Shown here: in pieces, positions 24,471 to 37,800 of the stretch | Layout of the letters: each line of letters opens with the position of its first letter | How positions within the stretch are numbered: the stretch's first letter is position 1 | Assembly (NCBI RefSeq): GCF_033568475.1 | Contig: NC_133122.1 | Span: 66,487,442-66,551,441 of the forward strand | Length of the DNA: 64,000 bases | Origin: Henckelia pumila | Taxonomy: Eukaryota > Streptophyta > Magnoliopsida > Lamiales > Gesneriaceae | Direction of reading: 5' to 3' | Made by a program: the position numbers and the translations under genes | The notes under the pieces: generated by a model | Database searches by the model: none | Told to the model about the DNA's origin: nothing | The model's input: the letters and a program-made list of their open reading frames with translations, nothing else

Positions 24471-26076
24471 TTTATTAGTAGTAGGCGTTTCATATTGTCT
24501 CTGTGGCTGACTGTCTGGCTGACTTCCTCCTGGCCTTGACTGTTGCTGTGGATGTGATGGTTGGAAGGAATGAATAGAAGAGGCTTGCCTCGCAGGTTGA
24601 GCCACTGATCGTGATGACTCTGCACCTCGTGACTGTCCAGAACCTCTCTGAGGACACACCCTCGCAAAATGGACAGTCTGATGGCATATATGGCACCTCC
24701 CAGATACACCTCGACACTGATCGATTGGATGACCTCCACCGCAAATGTTACAAAACACTCCTGACTTCTGTTTCGTGCCACTGGAACTCGAAGAAATGCT
24801 CCCTGACTTTTTAAATTGTATTCCTCGAGCTTGCAAATATCCTTTCTTGCCACTGCTACTACCACCACTTTCAAATCGAGGAGGTTGTTGCGAGATTGGA
24901 GCTGAGGTTTGTGACTGTCTCGGAGGCTGAGCAATATACGAAGCTCCTCGCTGTTGTATCAAACCAGCTTCCGCTCCTTTGGCACTGTTCAAAGCATCAG
25001 CAAAATTATTCGGTCGCCTTGTGTTCACCAAAGTAAAGATCTCCGGAGTCAGTCCATTAATGAACTGATCAGTCATTGCCTCATTACTATCAGCAACATG
25101 TGGAGCAAAACATAGCAATGTAGTGAATTTTGCAACATAATCTTCAATATTTAAGTTGTCCTGCTTCAGGTTCGCAAATTCTGCACCTTTATCTTTGCGG
25201 TAAGACACTGGAAAGAAGCGTTGGTAAAACTCAGTTTTGAAGACATTCCACGTCAGTACAGTTCCTCTACGCTCCAAAGTTTTCTTGGTCGTGGACCACC
25301 AGCTCTTCGCAACCTCATGCAACTGATGTCCAATTAATCTGACTCTCCACTTATCACCATAATCAAGCGAATCAAACAACATCTCCATGTCATCGAGCCA
25401 TCCTTCACATACAACTGCATTTTCAGTACCGTTCATAGTAGGCGGATGGTATAATTGAAATCTTTTCAATAATATTTCCATTGGAGTGGCAGTCATATCT
25501 GTCATATCTCGAGAGGTACTTTCCTGTTCATTGCTCGGGACTGTAGCTTGAGGTACTATCGGTGTTACCACTATTTGTTCCGGCAGAGGAGTAGGAACCT
25601 GAGGTCTAAGAGGAGGTCGTCCTGGTCTTCGAGACATATCTGGTTATCAAAACGGTTAGGATGCCACAATCATCAAATCTATCTCAGTCCTCCTCCGATC
25701 ATCTTACCTCTGATCAAGACTCGGTTCTGATTCAATCTTAAAATAAATAATCGAAGTACTCAACCACGACATGCTTTCAATCAATTCCGATAATCAGGTA
25801 GCATATCATAATTTATCAGAACACATGCCTCTAATCATTCCATATATTCCAGTAAGCATGCGTCTTTAATCATCATAAATCATACTTTCAAATAAAATAA
25901 ATACAACATCATGTAATAAAATACTTGAAAGTAAATCATGCTAGCATTTACCACATGTAATTCAATCATGTAATTAAATCATAGCATAATAAAATAAATA
26001 AGCAAGAAAGATGACTCGATCTACCCCACTCGCTATCTAACTCAGTCCAAAATTTTTTCGCTCTGATATCACCTGT

Positions 26077-28306
26077 TGTGATGACCCGAGTTCTAATCTC
26101 TCATTAATCAAATCATCATAAATAATAGACAAAGAATCAAAGTCTAAATAAAGTAAATTTTTTTTTTAAAAAAAAAATAGAGCACCTCGCTCGATCGGTA
26201 AAGATTACCCGATCGAGCGAGCCATACAGCTCAACTCTCGGGTTTGCAAAGTTTTGGCCTCGCTCGATCGGTCATGTTTCACCGATCGAGCGAGCCAAAG
26301 TTGCTCACTTCTCTGCCTTCAAAATGAAGGCCTCGCTCGATCGGCAGGAATCGCCCGATCGAGCGAGCACACATCCAGAAAAATAAAAACAGATCCTCTT
26401 TTGCTGTCAACACAAATTCTTCCATTCATTTTCATATAACATCAACTCATACATAGCCTATACAAAATCATAAGCTAACATGGATTCTAACATGATATAA
26501 GCTGATAGAAATAGATCATAACAAAGCCTTAAAATCAACTCAAGATAGGTTCCCATACCAAACAAAAGTCATTGTTATACCAAAAAGGATTAAACTACAA
26601 CATGTTGTCTTAAGGATTTACAACAACATCTCAAATCCTATATACATCAACAAGACAACAACTTAATAACCAACAAGTCTTGGTACAAGTAGCTATAACA
26701 TGATCATGTTTTGAGACTCCACACAAACATTGACAGCTCAAACCATCTAAACTCGGATCATCGCGCTATTCTCTCATCTCTTTCATCCCTTGTTCTTCAA
26801 GATAGCTTTTGCCTTGTTCCACTCCCGCCTATTGCCATGACACATACAACACAACAATAGCCGGATAACTCCGGTGAGAAATATATTTCCCAGTAAAAGC
26901 AACTAAACATGCATAGCAAAGCATATATCAAATTCATGATATAAAAGTAACTACAATGCATGTTTTAAAACAAGGTTCTCTAGTTCATCGTTTGGGATCC
27001 CGAGAAGAAGATATCATAACTAACCACCGACTCTCCCGATCGAGGTGGGGCTACTTATCTTGCTTTTCTAGACTTTGAAGCCAATATATATGTAAATCAG
27101 ACGCTAAGCTAAGTCAACCACCCAGGCCATACATATATAATCCCTCAAATCGTTTAATCGAACGTTTCCGTTCATTTCGAAATCAAAGAACAAGTCTTAC
27201 AAGATGAATGCAATATATATCAACAAAAGTGCATTCATTAACATCAAGACTCATTCAACCATTCCCATAAAAGCATATAAAAGCAAATAAGCAAATAAGT
27301 ATGTGATTTAGGGAACTCGATACAAACCATCTCGAGTTATAATCTCATTCAAGTAGTAGTCCACTTTTACCTTTCAAATATGATGTTTCAAGGCAACTTC
27401 AAGCTATTCAAATCTGAACAATACGATCACAAGACTTGTATAAAAACCTGCACTTAAACCCATTCAAACTCCATTGTAGAATAGCTTCAAACCTTGATCT
27501 TTCTTCTATCGATTCGAAGTTGACATTTTCGAGCTTGATGGTATTCAAAACCAATCTGAAATAAAGTTGAGAAAGCTTACAACCATCAGCTAGGACTCAC
27601 TATCCTCACATCTCAATACAAGATAGCAAAACAGTCTTAAATCATAAGTTCGTCGGCGTTACGGTTAAAGTCGGCAATCCCGAAACTCAAATATAACACT
27701 TCTATAATTATACCAGCTGTATTTCAATCAAACCAGCAAAACATAAGGTAGAGATATCGAAATCATTGCTGGAAAGTCATAAAAATACAAGTCATAGCCG
27801 TTCGTCGATTCGATTTTGACAATAGCCGATACTATGCTTCATAAACATCAAACAACAACTGATGTACTGATCTCTACCATTTATGGGTTTCCAAAACAGG
27901 ATGAAAGACATAAAAACTTACATCAAATCGAAGGTCTCGCTGCAAGGAGTCCAGAACACCTTTCGGAATCGAATTCGGATAACCGGAACTCAAAATATTG
28001 ACATTTGAAGATGAAGATGAAACTTGAGTTTCCTTTCCTCTTTCTCTCTCGGTTCTTCTCTGATGTTTCTGATAGAAATGAGTAGCATACACGTTCAAAC
28101 TCATATGCAAGACAAGTGTCCAATTAAAATCTGAAAATTGCACTTTGGCCCCTTAAATCTTGCTTATTTACAATTCAGTCCTCAACTTCTCATTTCATTC
28201 AATTTCAATTCTAAATAATTTAAGAATATTAGAATTTAAATCAAAACTCCAAATATTTCCAAATTAAATATTCTCGAATTAAAATTAAATAATTTCGGGC
28301 GTTACA
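26077..28306 (-). repeat. Ty3/gypsy 5' LTR
   Basis: 2230 bp with ends TGTGATGACC and GCGTTACA, followed by the target duplication TATAT. The minus-strand primer site lies just inside it. It carries the same three palindromes (26184-26370), here with all three stems perfect. Confidence 0.92.
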
Positions 28307-28660
28307 TATATTGTTTATTTTCCATAGACGAAAATGTTTTTGAAAAATTCAAAATATTCATGCAAATGCCACATTTTTTTTTTTGACAAAAGAAAATGCC
28401 ACTTTTTAAAAGTCTTTTGTCTAAAATTACTAAAAAACAAAACTTCTAATTTAAAAAATATACAGTATATGCAAAACTCACTCGTTACAGTCATATCTTT
28501 CGAGTACAAACTTTTACATGTTGAGAATATAATGTCTGAGTCATAATCTTCATTAATTTTGAAAGAAACGTGAGGAAGAAAAAATAGACTTTGGTTCTTA
28601 AATTTGATCTTCTTTTTGCATTTTGCATTTAGGTGTTTGGACTTTGGAGGTCTCTATTTA

Positions 28661-29418
28661 CAGTGTGTTTGATTCCATGGATTTCATAGAATTTGGTGTG
28701 ATTTGGATTTTCAAATCCCATTTTGAGCGTTTGGTAATGAAATTTTAAAATGAGATTGATGTTTGGTGGAGTTTGATGGGATTTGATATAACTAAATGAA
28801 ATATTGGGAATAATGAAAAGATTTCATGGGATTTGGGTTATACACACAAAATAATTTTTTTTTTCCTTTTCAAACCAACTAAAAATATCATGTCCTCAAA
28901 AAACAATACATTTAATTCATAAATATTTTATCATACAATTGAAAAAAATTATTTCGAAACCATTTTAAAATATTTGTATATTTTAAAAATTATGTAGATT
29001 TTTTTTAACAATGAACTTCAATTATTTTTAATGCTAAAAACTTAATTTATCATTATTTGATGACTTTATCTCAATTTTATTTTGATGAAATTTTTTTCAT
29101 TATCAAAAAATTTATTTATGAAAAATAAATATTTTTTTAATATTTATAAATTATTTTATTAAATACCATGTATAAAAAAATATATGTGACTATTAAATAT
29201 TATTAATAAGAAAGATATTTTTTTAAAAAAAATAAGTAAAACAAAAATTTTTAAATTTAAAATTAGATTAATTTTAAGTATCAAATCCAATTCCTAAATA
29301 ACATTAGCCAAACACTAAAATGGAATTCTAAATCCAAGAATTTCAATTCCAATTCCAATTCCAATTCCAATTCCAATTCCAATTCCAAATCTCATTTTTT
29401 ACTATTCCAAACACAGTG
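28661..29418. mobile_element. PIF/Harbinger-like MITE
   Basis: The ends CAGTGTGTTTGATTCC and, reversed, CACTGTGTTTGGAATAG pair at 10 of the first 12 positions and are flanked by TTA on both sides (28658-28660 and 29419-29421). Subterminal sequence is also inverted (GATTTGGATTTTCAAATCCC on the left; fragments of CAAATCCAATTCC on the right). The 758-bp interior is AT-rich and has no transposase. The right arm contains about seven copies of AATTCC. Confidence 0.65.
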
Positions 29419-29840
29419 TTAAAATTTTTCGTTAAAAAAAATTAGCTTGGGGCCATTCCATAGCAAATGCTTAGCCACACAAGAGAGACCTGGACATTGG
29501 AATAACTACTTTGGTGTCGCTGACATAATATTAAACTAACAATGGCGCACATACATTGTTTGTATAACGTGATAAACGAATATTATATTTTGTGTGTATA
29601 TAGTATAATGTTTATTTTTAAAGTGTTTGGTTTTAATTTTTTTTTTTTTTTTGCAATTTGATAATTTTATGGTTTTTTTTTAAAGAAAATCAAGGATGGA
29701 TATACCAAAAGAATAGAGATCACTGAGTTGCTCTTGCTTTATATATAACATAGATAAACCAAGAATAACCTCTTAAAATTACAAGGAAAAAAGAACCCGA
29801 AAATAAGCATTACAACCTAAGACAGGATATCTTAAAATTA

Positions 29841-29956
29841 GTTAGTGTTTGGGAGAGATTATGGAAAACACTTCTCACTTTTTTCTTAACAAAAATTTAA
29901 AATTTTGTTAACGAAAAGTTGAGAAGTGCTTCCTAAAAATTATCTCAAACACTACC
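29841..29956. mobile_element. Tourist-like (PIF/Harbinger) MITE, copy 2
   Basis: A 116-bp fold-back element of the same family as 11192-11318. It shares GTTAGTGTTTGGGAGAG, the central AACAAAAATTTAAAATTTTG, and AGTGCTTCCTA. The flanks are TTA on the left and TAA on the right, so the target duplication has drifted by one base. It is more diverged between its arms than copy 1. Confidence 0.7.
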
Positions 29957-30158
29957 TAATATCATTCCTCAACTTCCTACTCCAACAAAACCAACGAAAA
30001 CTGAAGTCTTTCACTTGTCAATTGTGATGTCTAAAGAACATTGCTAAAAAATTGCAACTGGGAAATATGCAACAACGTTTTACAACAATTTTGTGCTGAC
30101 TATGAAAACATTACATCAGTATAGAGACTGGAGTTACATGTGTGAAGAGTTAAGACTG

Positions 30159-32329
30159 TCAGACAAGTAGATCGTAATGGTTCTTACCAGAATATAATAG
30201 TCTCACGGCCTTTTTATTTTTTAAATTTTTATGAAACTCTGCTCCATATTCTTGAATAGGGATGAAGCCCGATCCCCCACTGCCATGCTGCAAGTTCATA
30301 TATACAAAAGCAATTTGTCACTACAAAGATCCGATCTTGCTATGGAAGATTTTACTTTGATGCTAGCCATTGCAGTGCGTGGCTGCATGATTGGCCACCG
30401 ACCATCCCATCAGTATATTGATCCTCGCAACAAGGGGCAGACACTGTGATTCAGATTTTAGGGTAGGGCTGATATTGATACTCCATGTTTTGGAGATTTG
30501 AAAGCGTTGATTTTTCACAAAAATTACATGTTCTTTTTAGTTCCTGGGCCCTGCCCCTCCTTGCCTCTTGCTGTCAACTTGAAAGATGAACTCGGTGGCC
30601 AACATGACGATATTCCAACTTCACATGCTTGAAAATCAAGTATTTTAAGGTTGTCATGTAAATACCTCGTGTTCCGGTATGTACACAACTATATGCTGGC
30701 AGCACAACTTTGACAGTACCTGATGCAAAAACAAGAAACATAAATGTAAATCAGCAATTATGGTGCTAGATTGTGACCACACCAACCTCCGCTCACTCAC
30801 CAGCATGAAAGCAATGATTAAAAGTCAAGTATCACCAACTTACCGAGAGAGGGAAAACACGATAAAATAATGAACTCACCAAAAGTTCTGCCTCTCCACC
30901 CCAAAAATCAGGCCTCCTAATACGTTGGCAGTAACTGCAATGGCGGACAAGATCATTTGAGTTGGATTAAACTGAACAAGAAGACATAACTTGGAAAAGT
31001 TAAGTCCAACAGAAAGCGAAATTTTTAAGTCACTAACAAATGGAAGGGCTCACCGTCTCAAAGGTTCCTCAACAGTTATTGCAATCAATGCCTCTTCATA
31101 CTGATGCCGTTCGTTGCCATTGTCACAGATGATCTCTCTGACAGCCATCCGTAAATCATCTGCCATCAACCCATAGAGAGTTTTGATTAGATGATAGGCA
31201 AAAGCTTATGCAATTAAATGAAACAAGATATGGTAATGGTTTCATCAGCAACTATGTCGACCTGAAGAATTGCATTGGACAGCTGAATTAACAATAAGCT
31301 TTTGCTGTGAAATGGAGGACACCAGTCACACCACCAACAGTACAATATTGCAAAAGCGACGACCACGACACAATAAAAACAACAGAAACAACAGAAACGT
31401 TTAGATTTCGGATGGGCCACCTTCAAGCTTATGAATCACGATCTATAACTCGAGAAATAATATTATAATAAAATGGCATTTCTTTTCAAAAAGAACTTCA
31501 GTATTCATACACAGACCTGCATTTTCCCTCTCTTCTTGGGAGCTAAGTGGCGCACCTTTGTTGAGAGCCATTCCTTTTACCTGAGCTCATTCAACAAACG
31601 TAACGTCACAAAATAAAAGGCATTAATTTAAAGGTATGTTAAACCTGAATCATGGTTAACAAACTGAAGCATGTTTTATCGAAACAAAAACTTTCTGCAA
31701 TGACCCGGCGTTGAACAATTTGATTGAATATACCACAAACTCCCAAAAAGGATTCTCCGTAGCTACAAATGAACGTTAACAGTGATTCGGTGCAGCTAGC
31801 AAAGCATGTGACGAGTAGTACAGAAAGTTTCAAAACAATCAAACTCCGAGAGCACAGACACTTCACTCATACCAGGGCACGAAACAGGCAGCGTCCATCC
31901 CCAGTAACTCTCCGAACAGTATAACGCTCCACTTTTTTCAACGCCGGCGAGCCCGAACCACTGAAAAAACAAACGAACCACAGATAATCCAGCACCACGT
32001 CAAACTTGATCTCTTGGGGGGTTGAAAAATTAAAAAACCAATAGCCTTATTGAAAGAACAACTCTTTACGCTGAGTTTCCAATCCTGGCAAAGAACCGAG
32101 GATTGGCGTCAGTGAAGGGCCCGAATGCGCGCGAGCTTCGAGGGAAGTGAGTGGAAACAGAAGGAACAGGAGAAGACGAGATTTCAAAGTCGATAATTCC
32201 GAGCCTGAGTTGCTGGAGAATTTCATCTGCTCGATAGAAACCCACAATTGTTAGACGCGACTGAGATTGGGAATGGATGGTGTGGAGAGAGAATAGCTGG
32301 AGCTTACCGTTTGAGGAACTTCCTGCCAT
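30159..32329 (-). CDS. OTU-domain cysteine protease (deubiquitinase)
   Basis: Eight minus-strand exons (32308-32329, 32070-32226, 31873-31960, 31517-31580, 31054-31159, 30880-30934, 30666-30719, 30159-30287) join in frame to 224 aa. The OTU catalytic signature RVTGDGRCLFRAL places Asp81 and Cys84, and the closing motif SGKNHYDLL places His219; between them are the blocks DDLRMAVREIICDN, YCQRIRRPDFWGGEAELL and QHIVVYIPEHE, typical of the small plant OTU group resembling Arabidopsis OTU3/OTU4. Such enzymes cleave ubiquitin chains. The N-terminal 60 residues are variable and contain no clear targeting signal. All introns are GT-AG. The first exon is only 22 coding bases, so the start rests on frame continuity and is a little less sure than the rest. 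Confidence 0.88.
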
Positions 32330-33640
32330 TCAACCACAACCACGAGATGTTCGACGAAATGCGTCTACGATGATCCACACAGCGACTCCAGCTACTGATC
32401 GACCGTTCCGAGTTTATGCTCTCTTTTTTTAAAAAAAAAACTATTGATTTTAATTTATTTTTTTAAATACACTTTTTTATTTTAATATTTTCTTTTTATT
32501 TTAATATTTTCTTTTTATTTTAATATTTTCGTATCTACATAATAATATAATTAAATAACTAATATTGTGTTTCTGCAACCTCCTAGACCCTAGTTAACAT
32601 GCACGCGTGAGTACAAAAATTAAACAGTGAAATCAATCGATTAATTATATGATTTTAACGAAAATGACAATAATTAATTCCATTAAAGATACAAAAATAA
32701 TATCACTCTTCGATTGACAATTTTTCTTTTTACAAATATTGTTATTAATTTATATGCATAACAGATAAATCATATAATACATTATGAAGAAACCTAAGAA
32801 CAATAATATTGATAGATGTCGATAATAATAAATATGTGCGTTTGGAAACAATTACACCATCGTTACATCAACAATACAAAATTCTAAAGTTATTCTATTT
32901 AGTTCATAAAATTAATTTTACAACGGCATATCATCGTGATATTATGACAGATGAATAAAATAAAACTAAAGCAATTAACAATTATTTTGATCTTTTTCAT
33001 CAATCACGTAACTGAGTTTGTTCATCCTCTTGAAAATGTTTTTCATTCGTATCTAATCTAAAAGATGTAGATGGATGAGTAACAAAAATCACTCAATAAT
33101 AAAAAGAACATGATATAGTTTGTAAAATGACATTTGTCCGTCCATAAAACATAAACATAACAAAAAATAATTACATAAAACAAAAAAACTAGCACAGAAT
33201 ATATCATGAATTTCATTACTAACTAATATCATTATCTTATATTTTAATCATATAATAAATGATTAATGAGAATCAGATACGTTTAAAATTAATAATAATA
33301 AAAATCAACGATGTTCGGAATATATATTCACATATTAATTCATGATTTTCTAGTGCTTCATATACAAACATGTCACGAAAATCCTATATTTTTTTAAGTG
33401 CATATGTAAACCAAAATAGTCGAGTTTAAATCAAACGTATAAATGATAAGAGTAAAACTTACTCAGCCAGACCCATCTGCTACCTGCCGGGATGAGTATA
33501 ATGCATAAAACATAAATGATTCAATGTTTATTTTTTTTCCCAATTTCAGTTTGAAAAATTATATAAAGTATATTTATATATATTAAAAAATTTGGATAAA
33601 TATGAATTTATTGGTGAGCAAGAAGGGTACTGAGTTCACT
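32330..33640. other. Bidirectional upstream region between OTU and CAC3
   Basis: Divergent spacer that must hold both promoters. About 32470-32530 is a tandem of TTTTATTTTAATATTTTC (three units). The remainder is AT-rich with no ORF of interest. No core promoter element could be assigned with confidence. Confidence 0.5.
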
Positions 33641-34807
33641 AGTTGAGGAGGTGTGTTTGTTTCCCAGAGTCTTTGCCTTTCAACGGCCCTACCGAAAAAC
33701 GTTGCCCCTCATTATCAATATCAACAAAGCCGATACACATTTAGCTGTTTTCTTTCCTTTTTTTTAATTCCGCATTGGAACCATCGAAATTTATATAAAT
33801 TCCCCCACTCTGTCTCAGCATTCACAATTACCGGCCTCGCCTCCCCTGACGATCTTTACTATGCTACGCGATCTTTCCATTTCTTCTCCACTCTGATTCC
33901 ACTCTCAGATCTGCTTTCGGTTGCGATCTCGTTCGCTGCTGCATTTGCTATATATTATCAGGTGTGTTTTCTTCAATTTTTGGCCAAAACTTTCTTCGAT
34001 TACTGGATGCTGTGTTATTTTGTGTGTTTTTTTTTTTTTTTGCTTTGAATTACTGTTTTTAGTTCGGGATAACATGTGCTGGACTCTGCCGGATACGATC
34101 ACGTACTGTTTAGTTCTGGATGCGAATCTGTGGCAATTTACGAGATTTTATACGTTTTTGGGGCTTTCCCGTTTTCTTGGAGCTTCTATACTTTTAATTT
34201 GTTGTCTTATTTTTTATTTTATTTTCCCCCGTTTTGTTGATTTTTCCCTTTTCTATGCTCCTTCACTTTATACATATAGCAGCTGCAAGCCTGAGATTGC
34301 ATGTCAAATAAATGTCATCGTGCCTTCAAACGTAAATTCATGTACTTTCATACTCTTTCCCAGGATTGCTCTGCTGTAATATCTGAAAAATCAGAAAAGA
34401 CACTGAATTAAAAATTTTCGAGTGCACTTGATGCATATTAGGTTCACTGATAGTTTTGTCGTACCCTTTCTTTTATCTGGGCATTTCTCAAATGACATTT
34501 GTGAATAAGGTATGAATGACAGTGTGCAATGCCATTACTGTCTCCGATGGTTTTACGTACCTTGTGTCGGGCTGAATTTAGGCCAAACCCTGTGTTACAC
34601 ACACCATAAATCACAAAGTAATTATTCGTTTTATGAATTGGATTCTCAATTTCCTAAAAAGGATATTTCTGTATTTTGTTTATTTTTCCTTGGTTTTACT
34701 GTTTTACATTTTTGGTACCTTTTTTTCCTCACATAAGCGTTTTCCCCTTTTTCGCACCCTTTAAAGGTATTCACGGTCCCAATCGATCTGGTCCTTCAAG
34801 TGGGACA
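33641..34807 (+). promoter_or_regulatory. Probable 5' UTR exon(s) and intron of CAC3
   Basis: Pyrimidine-rich, less AT-rich sequence at about 33650-33961 ends in ATCAG|GTGTGT, a good donor. The next likely acceptor before the ATG is TTTAAAG|GTATTC at 34766. A leader intron of about 0.8 kb in the 5' UTR is therefore likely. Open frames inside this interval do not resemble known proteins. Confidence 0.4.
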
Positions 34808-37800
34808 ATGGCTTCCATGACCCCATCTCCGGCGCCATTCATTGGGAATTCAGCTTCCAAACCAACTGCATTGGATCTTCTTAGGAGCTCAAGTAATGGA
34901 GTTTTTGGTATACCCCTAAAAGCACTTGGAAAGGCGCAACCAGGAGCAAAAAGGAGAGGTTTCACTGTATCTGCAAAGCTTAGGAAAGTGAAAAAGCATG
35001 AATATCCATGGCCAGAAGATCCTGACCCAAATGTGAAGGGTGGAATCCTAAGCCATCTCTCACCTTTCAAGCCTTTGAAAGAGAAACCAAAGCCAGTGAC
35101 GTTGGACTTCGAGAAGCCTCTCATGGATCTGCAGAAAAAAATAATTGATGTATGAATTTTGTTAGACATTATGCATTTACTACATGAACTCCTTTTTATG
35201 GAAAGTTTCACCTCTTGCTGCGATCCTGTTGCTTTTCTTATGCAGGTGCAAAAGATGGCAAATGAAACGGGTCTGGACTTCAGCGATCAAATTATCTCTC
35301 TGGAGAACAAGTATCAACAGGTTTAGCCAATAAATATTCTTATAGTTTCACTCTATTTCACCACACGTCCTCTTTCGATTTCATTGCGACTGCAATTCCT
35401 GCTATCACTGTTATCATATAATGATTTTCTACTTAAGACTCGAGAGACGGATGTTATGATTTTTCTTGTTATTTCAAATTGTTTTGGTATTTCACTTAAT
35501 CCCATGTCAATTTGCAGGCTCTAAAAGATCTGTACACACATTTGACTCCCATACAACGTGTGAATATTGCACGACATCCCAACAGGCCAACGTTTCTTGA
35601 TCACGTGTTCAATATTACTGAAAAGGTTTCTTCATCTGCAACTTATTTTGAGCGTAGATTTTATTGCTCGCAATTTCTTCAGAATTGATATCATCCGGTT
35701 GAAGTATAAGAAAAATGACCAATTCTAGATTCAAGAAGGAAGAAAATTTTCATGTATCTGAATGGACCTGTACTTTAACATGTGTGCAGTTTGTAGAGCT
35801 CCATGGAGATCGAGCGGGATATGATGATCCTGCTGTTGTCACTGGACTTGGTTCAATAAATGGAAGAAGCTACATGTTCATGGGCCATCAGAAGGGCCGC
35901 AATACAAAAGAGAATATACAGCGGAACTTTGGGATGCCTACTCCTCATGGGTATGTATTTAAGAAAGGATTCTTACAGTCTATTTTTTTTCATGATCTTA
36001 TACATTGTTGAAAAAAGAGAGAGAAAAGAAAATAAAAGAAATCAATTTCCTGTCTTTCTTGATTCATAGTATCTGTTTGACACTGGTCAGCTCGAACAAT
36101 GACATGGAAAATTTCACTTTTTCACGAGATCATGATAGTTTGAATGGGTATATTCCTATTTTACCTAGTGCTGACTGTGACAGTCTTATTTCGACAGTTA
36201 CCGGAAGGCTCTGCGCATGATGTACTATGCGGATCACCATGGATTTCCGATTGTCACTTTCATTGACACTCCTGGGGCGTATGCTGATCTTAAATCTGAG
36301 GAATTGGGCCAAGTACTGTATAGCATTCCATCAAGCAAAGTCATTATTGCCGAATTGTGCGTGCCAAGTGTAAAGCGTTTATGTTGACTATTTGTTTTTT
36401 TCCTATATTTTTCACATGAAGGGTGAAGCCATTGCTCAGAACTTGAGGACTATGTTTGGTCTCAAAGTTCCAATTGTTTCAATTGTTATTGGAGAAGGAG
36501 GCTCTGGTGGAGCACTGGCCATTGGTTGTGCTAACAAGTTGTTAATGCTCGAAAACGCAGTCTTTTATGTTGCCAGGTGCATCTCTATCAATGTTTTGTG
36601 CAACTTCTAGGTGCCTTAAGATGCTTGTTTGGATTTTTCTTCTTTTTTCTCTCACTCTAGATACCTAGTAGTGACTGATGTATAATTTAATTACTGAATT
36701 GTGTCATGGCTGCTGCTTTGGGGGTTTTGTATACCTGCACAGGTGAGTTATTGATTCCAGTGCATACTTTATCGTCTTTATCCTCCGTCACTCTTACCAT
36801 ATTTGGCTTTTGTCATGGCTACAACTGGTTTACTTTGGAAATTTTACGAGTAAATGATTCTCTTGAGCAGTGCGACTTTGGTGTCATAGTTTTTGTCAGT
36901 GCTTTATTGTTATGCTTATGTTTTGAAAAGGCGGGAATGATATTAAGGAACAATAGTGAAACATAATAAGCTTAACAGTTCTTGGAAACTTTGCAGTTTC
37001 AGGCAATGCTATTTGAGTGCATTATGCATAAACCTAGAGATTAACAAATTATGTTCAACTTCTAGACTTGATACTCCTTCGAATAAAAAGTGTAACCTGA
37101 AAATTCAATATTAAGCTTCCATTTCTGAGGATTGAGATAATTTCACTAGGAGGTGTTCATGCAATTAATCTTATGTGTTTTTTTTTTTGCTAAAACTGTA
37201 AAACACTATGCAAATAGCATGCAGTCGCCCTTTCGGATGGCTTTCTGCTTCTTCCTTATAAAACTCTTGTCAGTGTATGTAAATTTGGTTGCTATTTTAA
37301 TTATCCTCTCCCTTTATGTGACAGCCCTGAAGCATGCGCTGCGATCTTGTGGAAGACTGCCAAAGCTTCACCAAAGGTGATTTAAGGATGTATGTGGTTT
37401 GCCAGTCATAACCTGTGATAGTTTTGACTTGTTCCTTTTGTTCCTCTTTTCAGGCTGCTGAAAAGCTGAAGATAACAGCTAAAGAGCTGACGAAGTTGGA
37501 AATTGCTGATGGTATCATCCCGGTAATAACTCTTTTCCGACAACTTGTGTCAATATATTTTTGTACTTTCACGTCTTCTTGTCCCACTATTCAATGTCCC
37601 TAAAATTATTTCTCATTTTTGCATACTGATGATACAGTTTATTTTCTTCTTTAAAAAAATGCAGTTTATTTTTCTTTACATGAGGTTCTAGTTGGAAAAA
37701 TTATGTGGAAAATCTATTTGACAGCTTCATTATATGAATTATTATTATTCCATCTTAGATTGTTCCTTCATCATATACCTTTTAATCAACTTAGATTGTT

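Larger units (their letters stand above)
18249..28306 (-). mobile_element. Ty3/gypsy LTR retrotransposon (fossil), minus orientation, with nested solo LTR
   Basis: Two LTRs of about 2.1-2.2 kb begin TGTGAYGACCCGAG and end GGGCGTTACA on the plus strand. The perfect 5-bp target duplication TATAT lies at 18244-18248 and 28307-28311. Next to the 5' LTR, minus-strand TGATATCAGAGC resembles the methionine-tRNA primer site (about 26060-26073); a polypurine tract GTGGGGGAGAAT abuts the other LTR (20389-20400). Recognisable parts, all minus: gag with zinc knuckles (about 24.4-25.6 kb), aspartic protease with LIDTGASHTFIS (about 21.4-21.8 kb), an RT fragment (about 21.1-21.4 kb) and the integrase C-terminus (about 20.5-21.1 kb). 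The element is broken, much of pol is not recognisable, and there are at least four or five interruptions. LTRs differ by only a few percent by eye, so the insertion is fairly recent. Confidence 0.93.
28307..30158. other. AT-rich spacer between the gypsy element and the OTU gene
   Basis: Contains two MITEs (28661-29418 and 29841-29956) and an (AATTCC)n microsatellite at about 29345-29390. No gene is seen. Sequence immediately before 30159 is probably the 3' UTR of the minus-strand OTU gene. Confidence 0.55.

Noticed and set aside
33653-34736. Several open frames upstream of CAC3, one with a few Cys and His residues near 34512
   Set aside because: Composition follows T-rich leader and intron sequence; cysteine spacing fits no known finger, and the region is explained as 5' UTR and intron.
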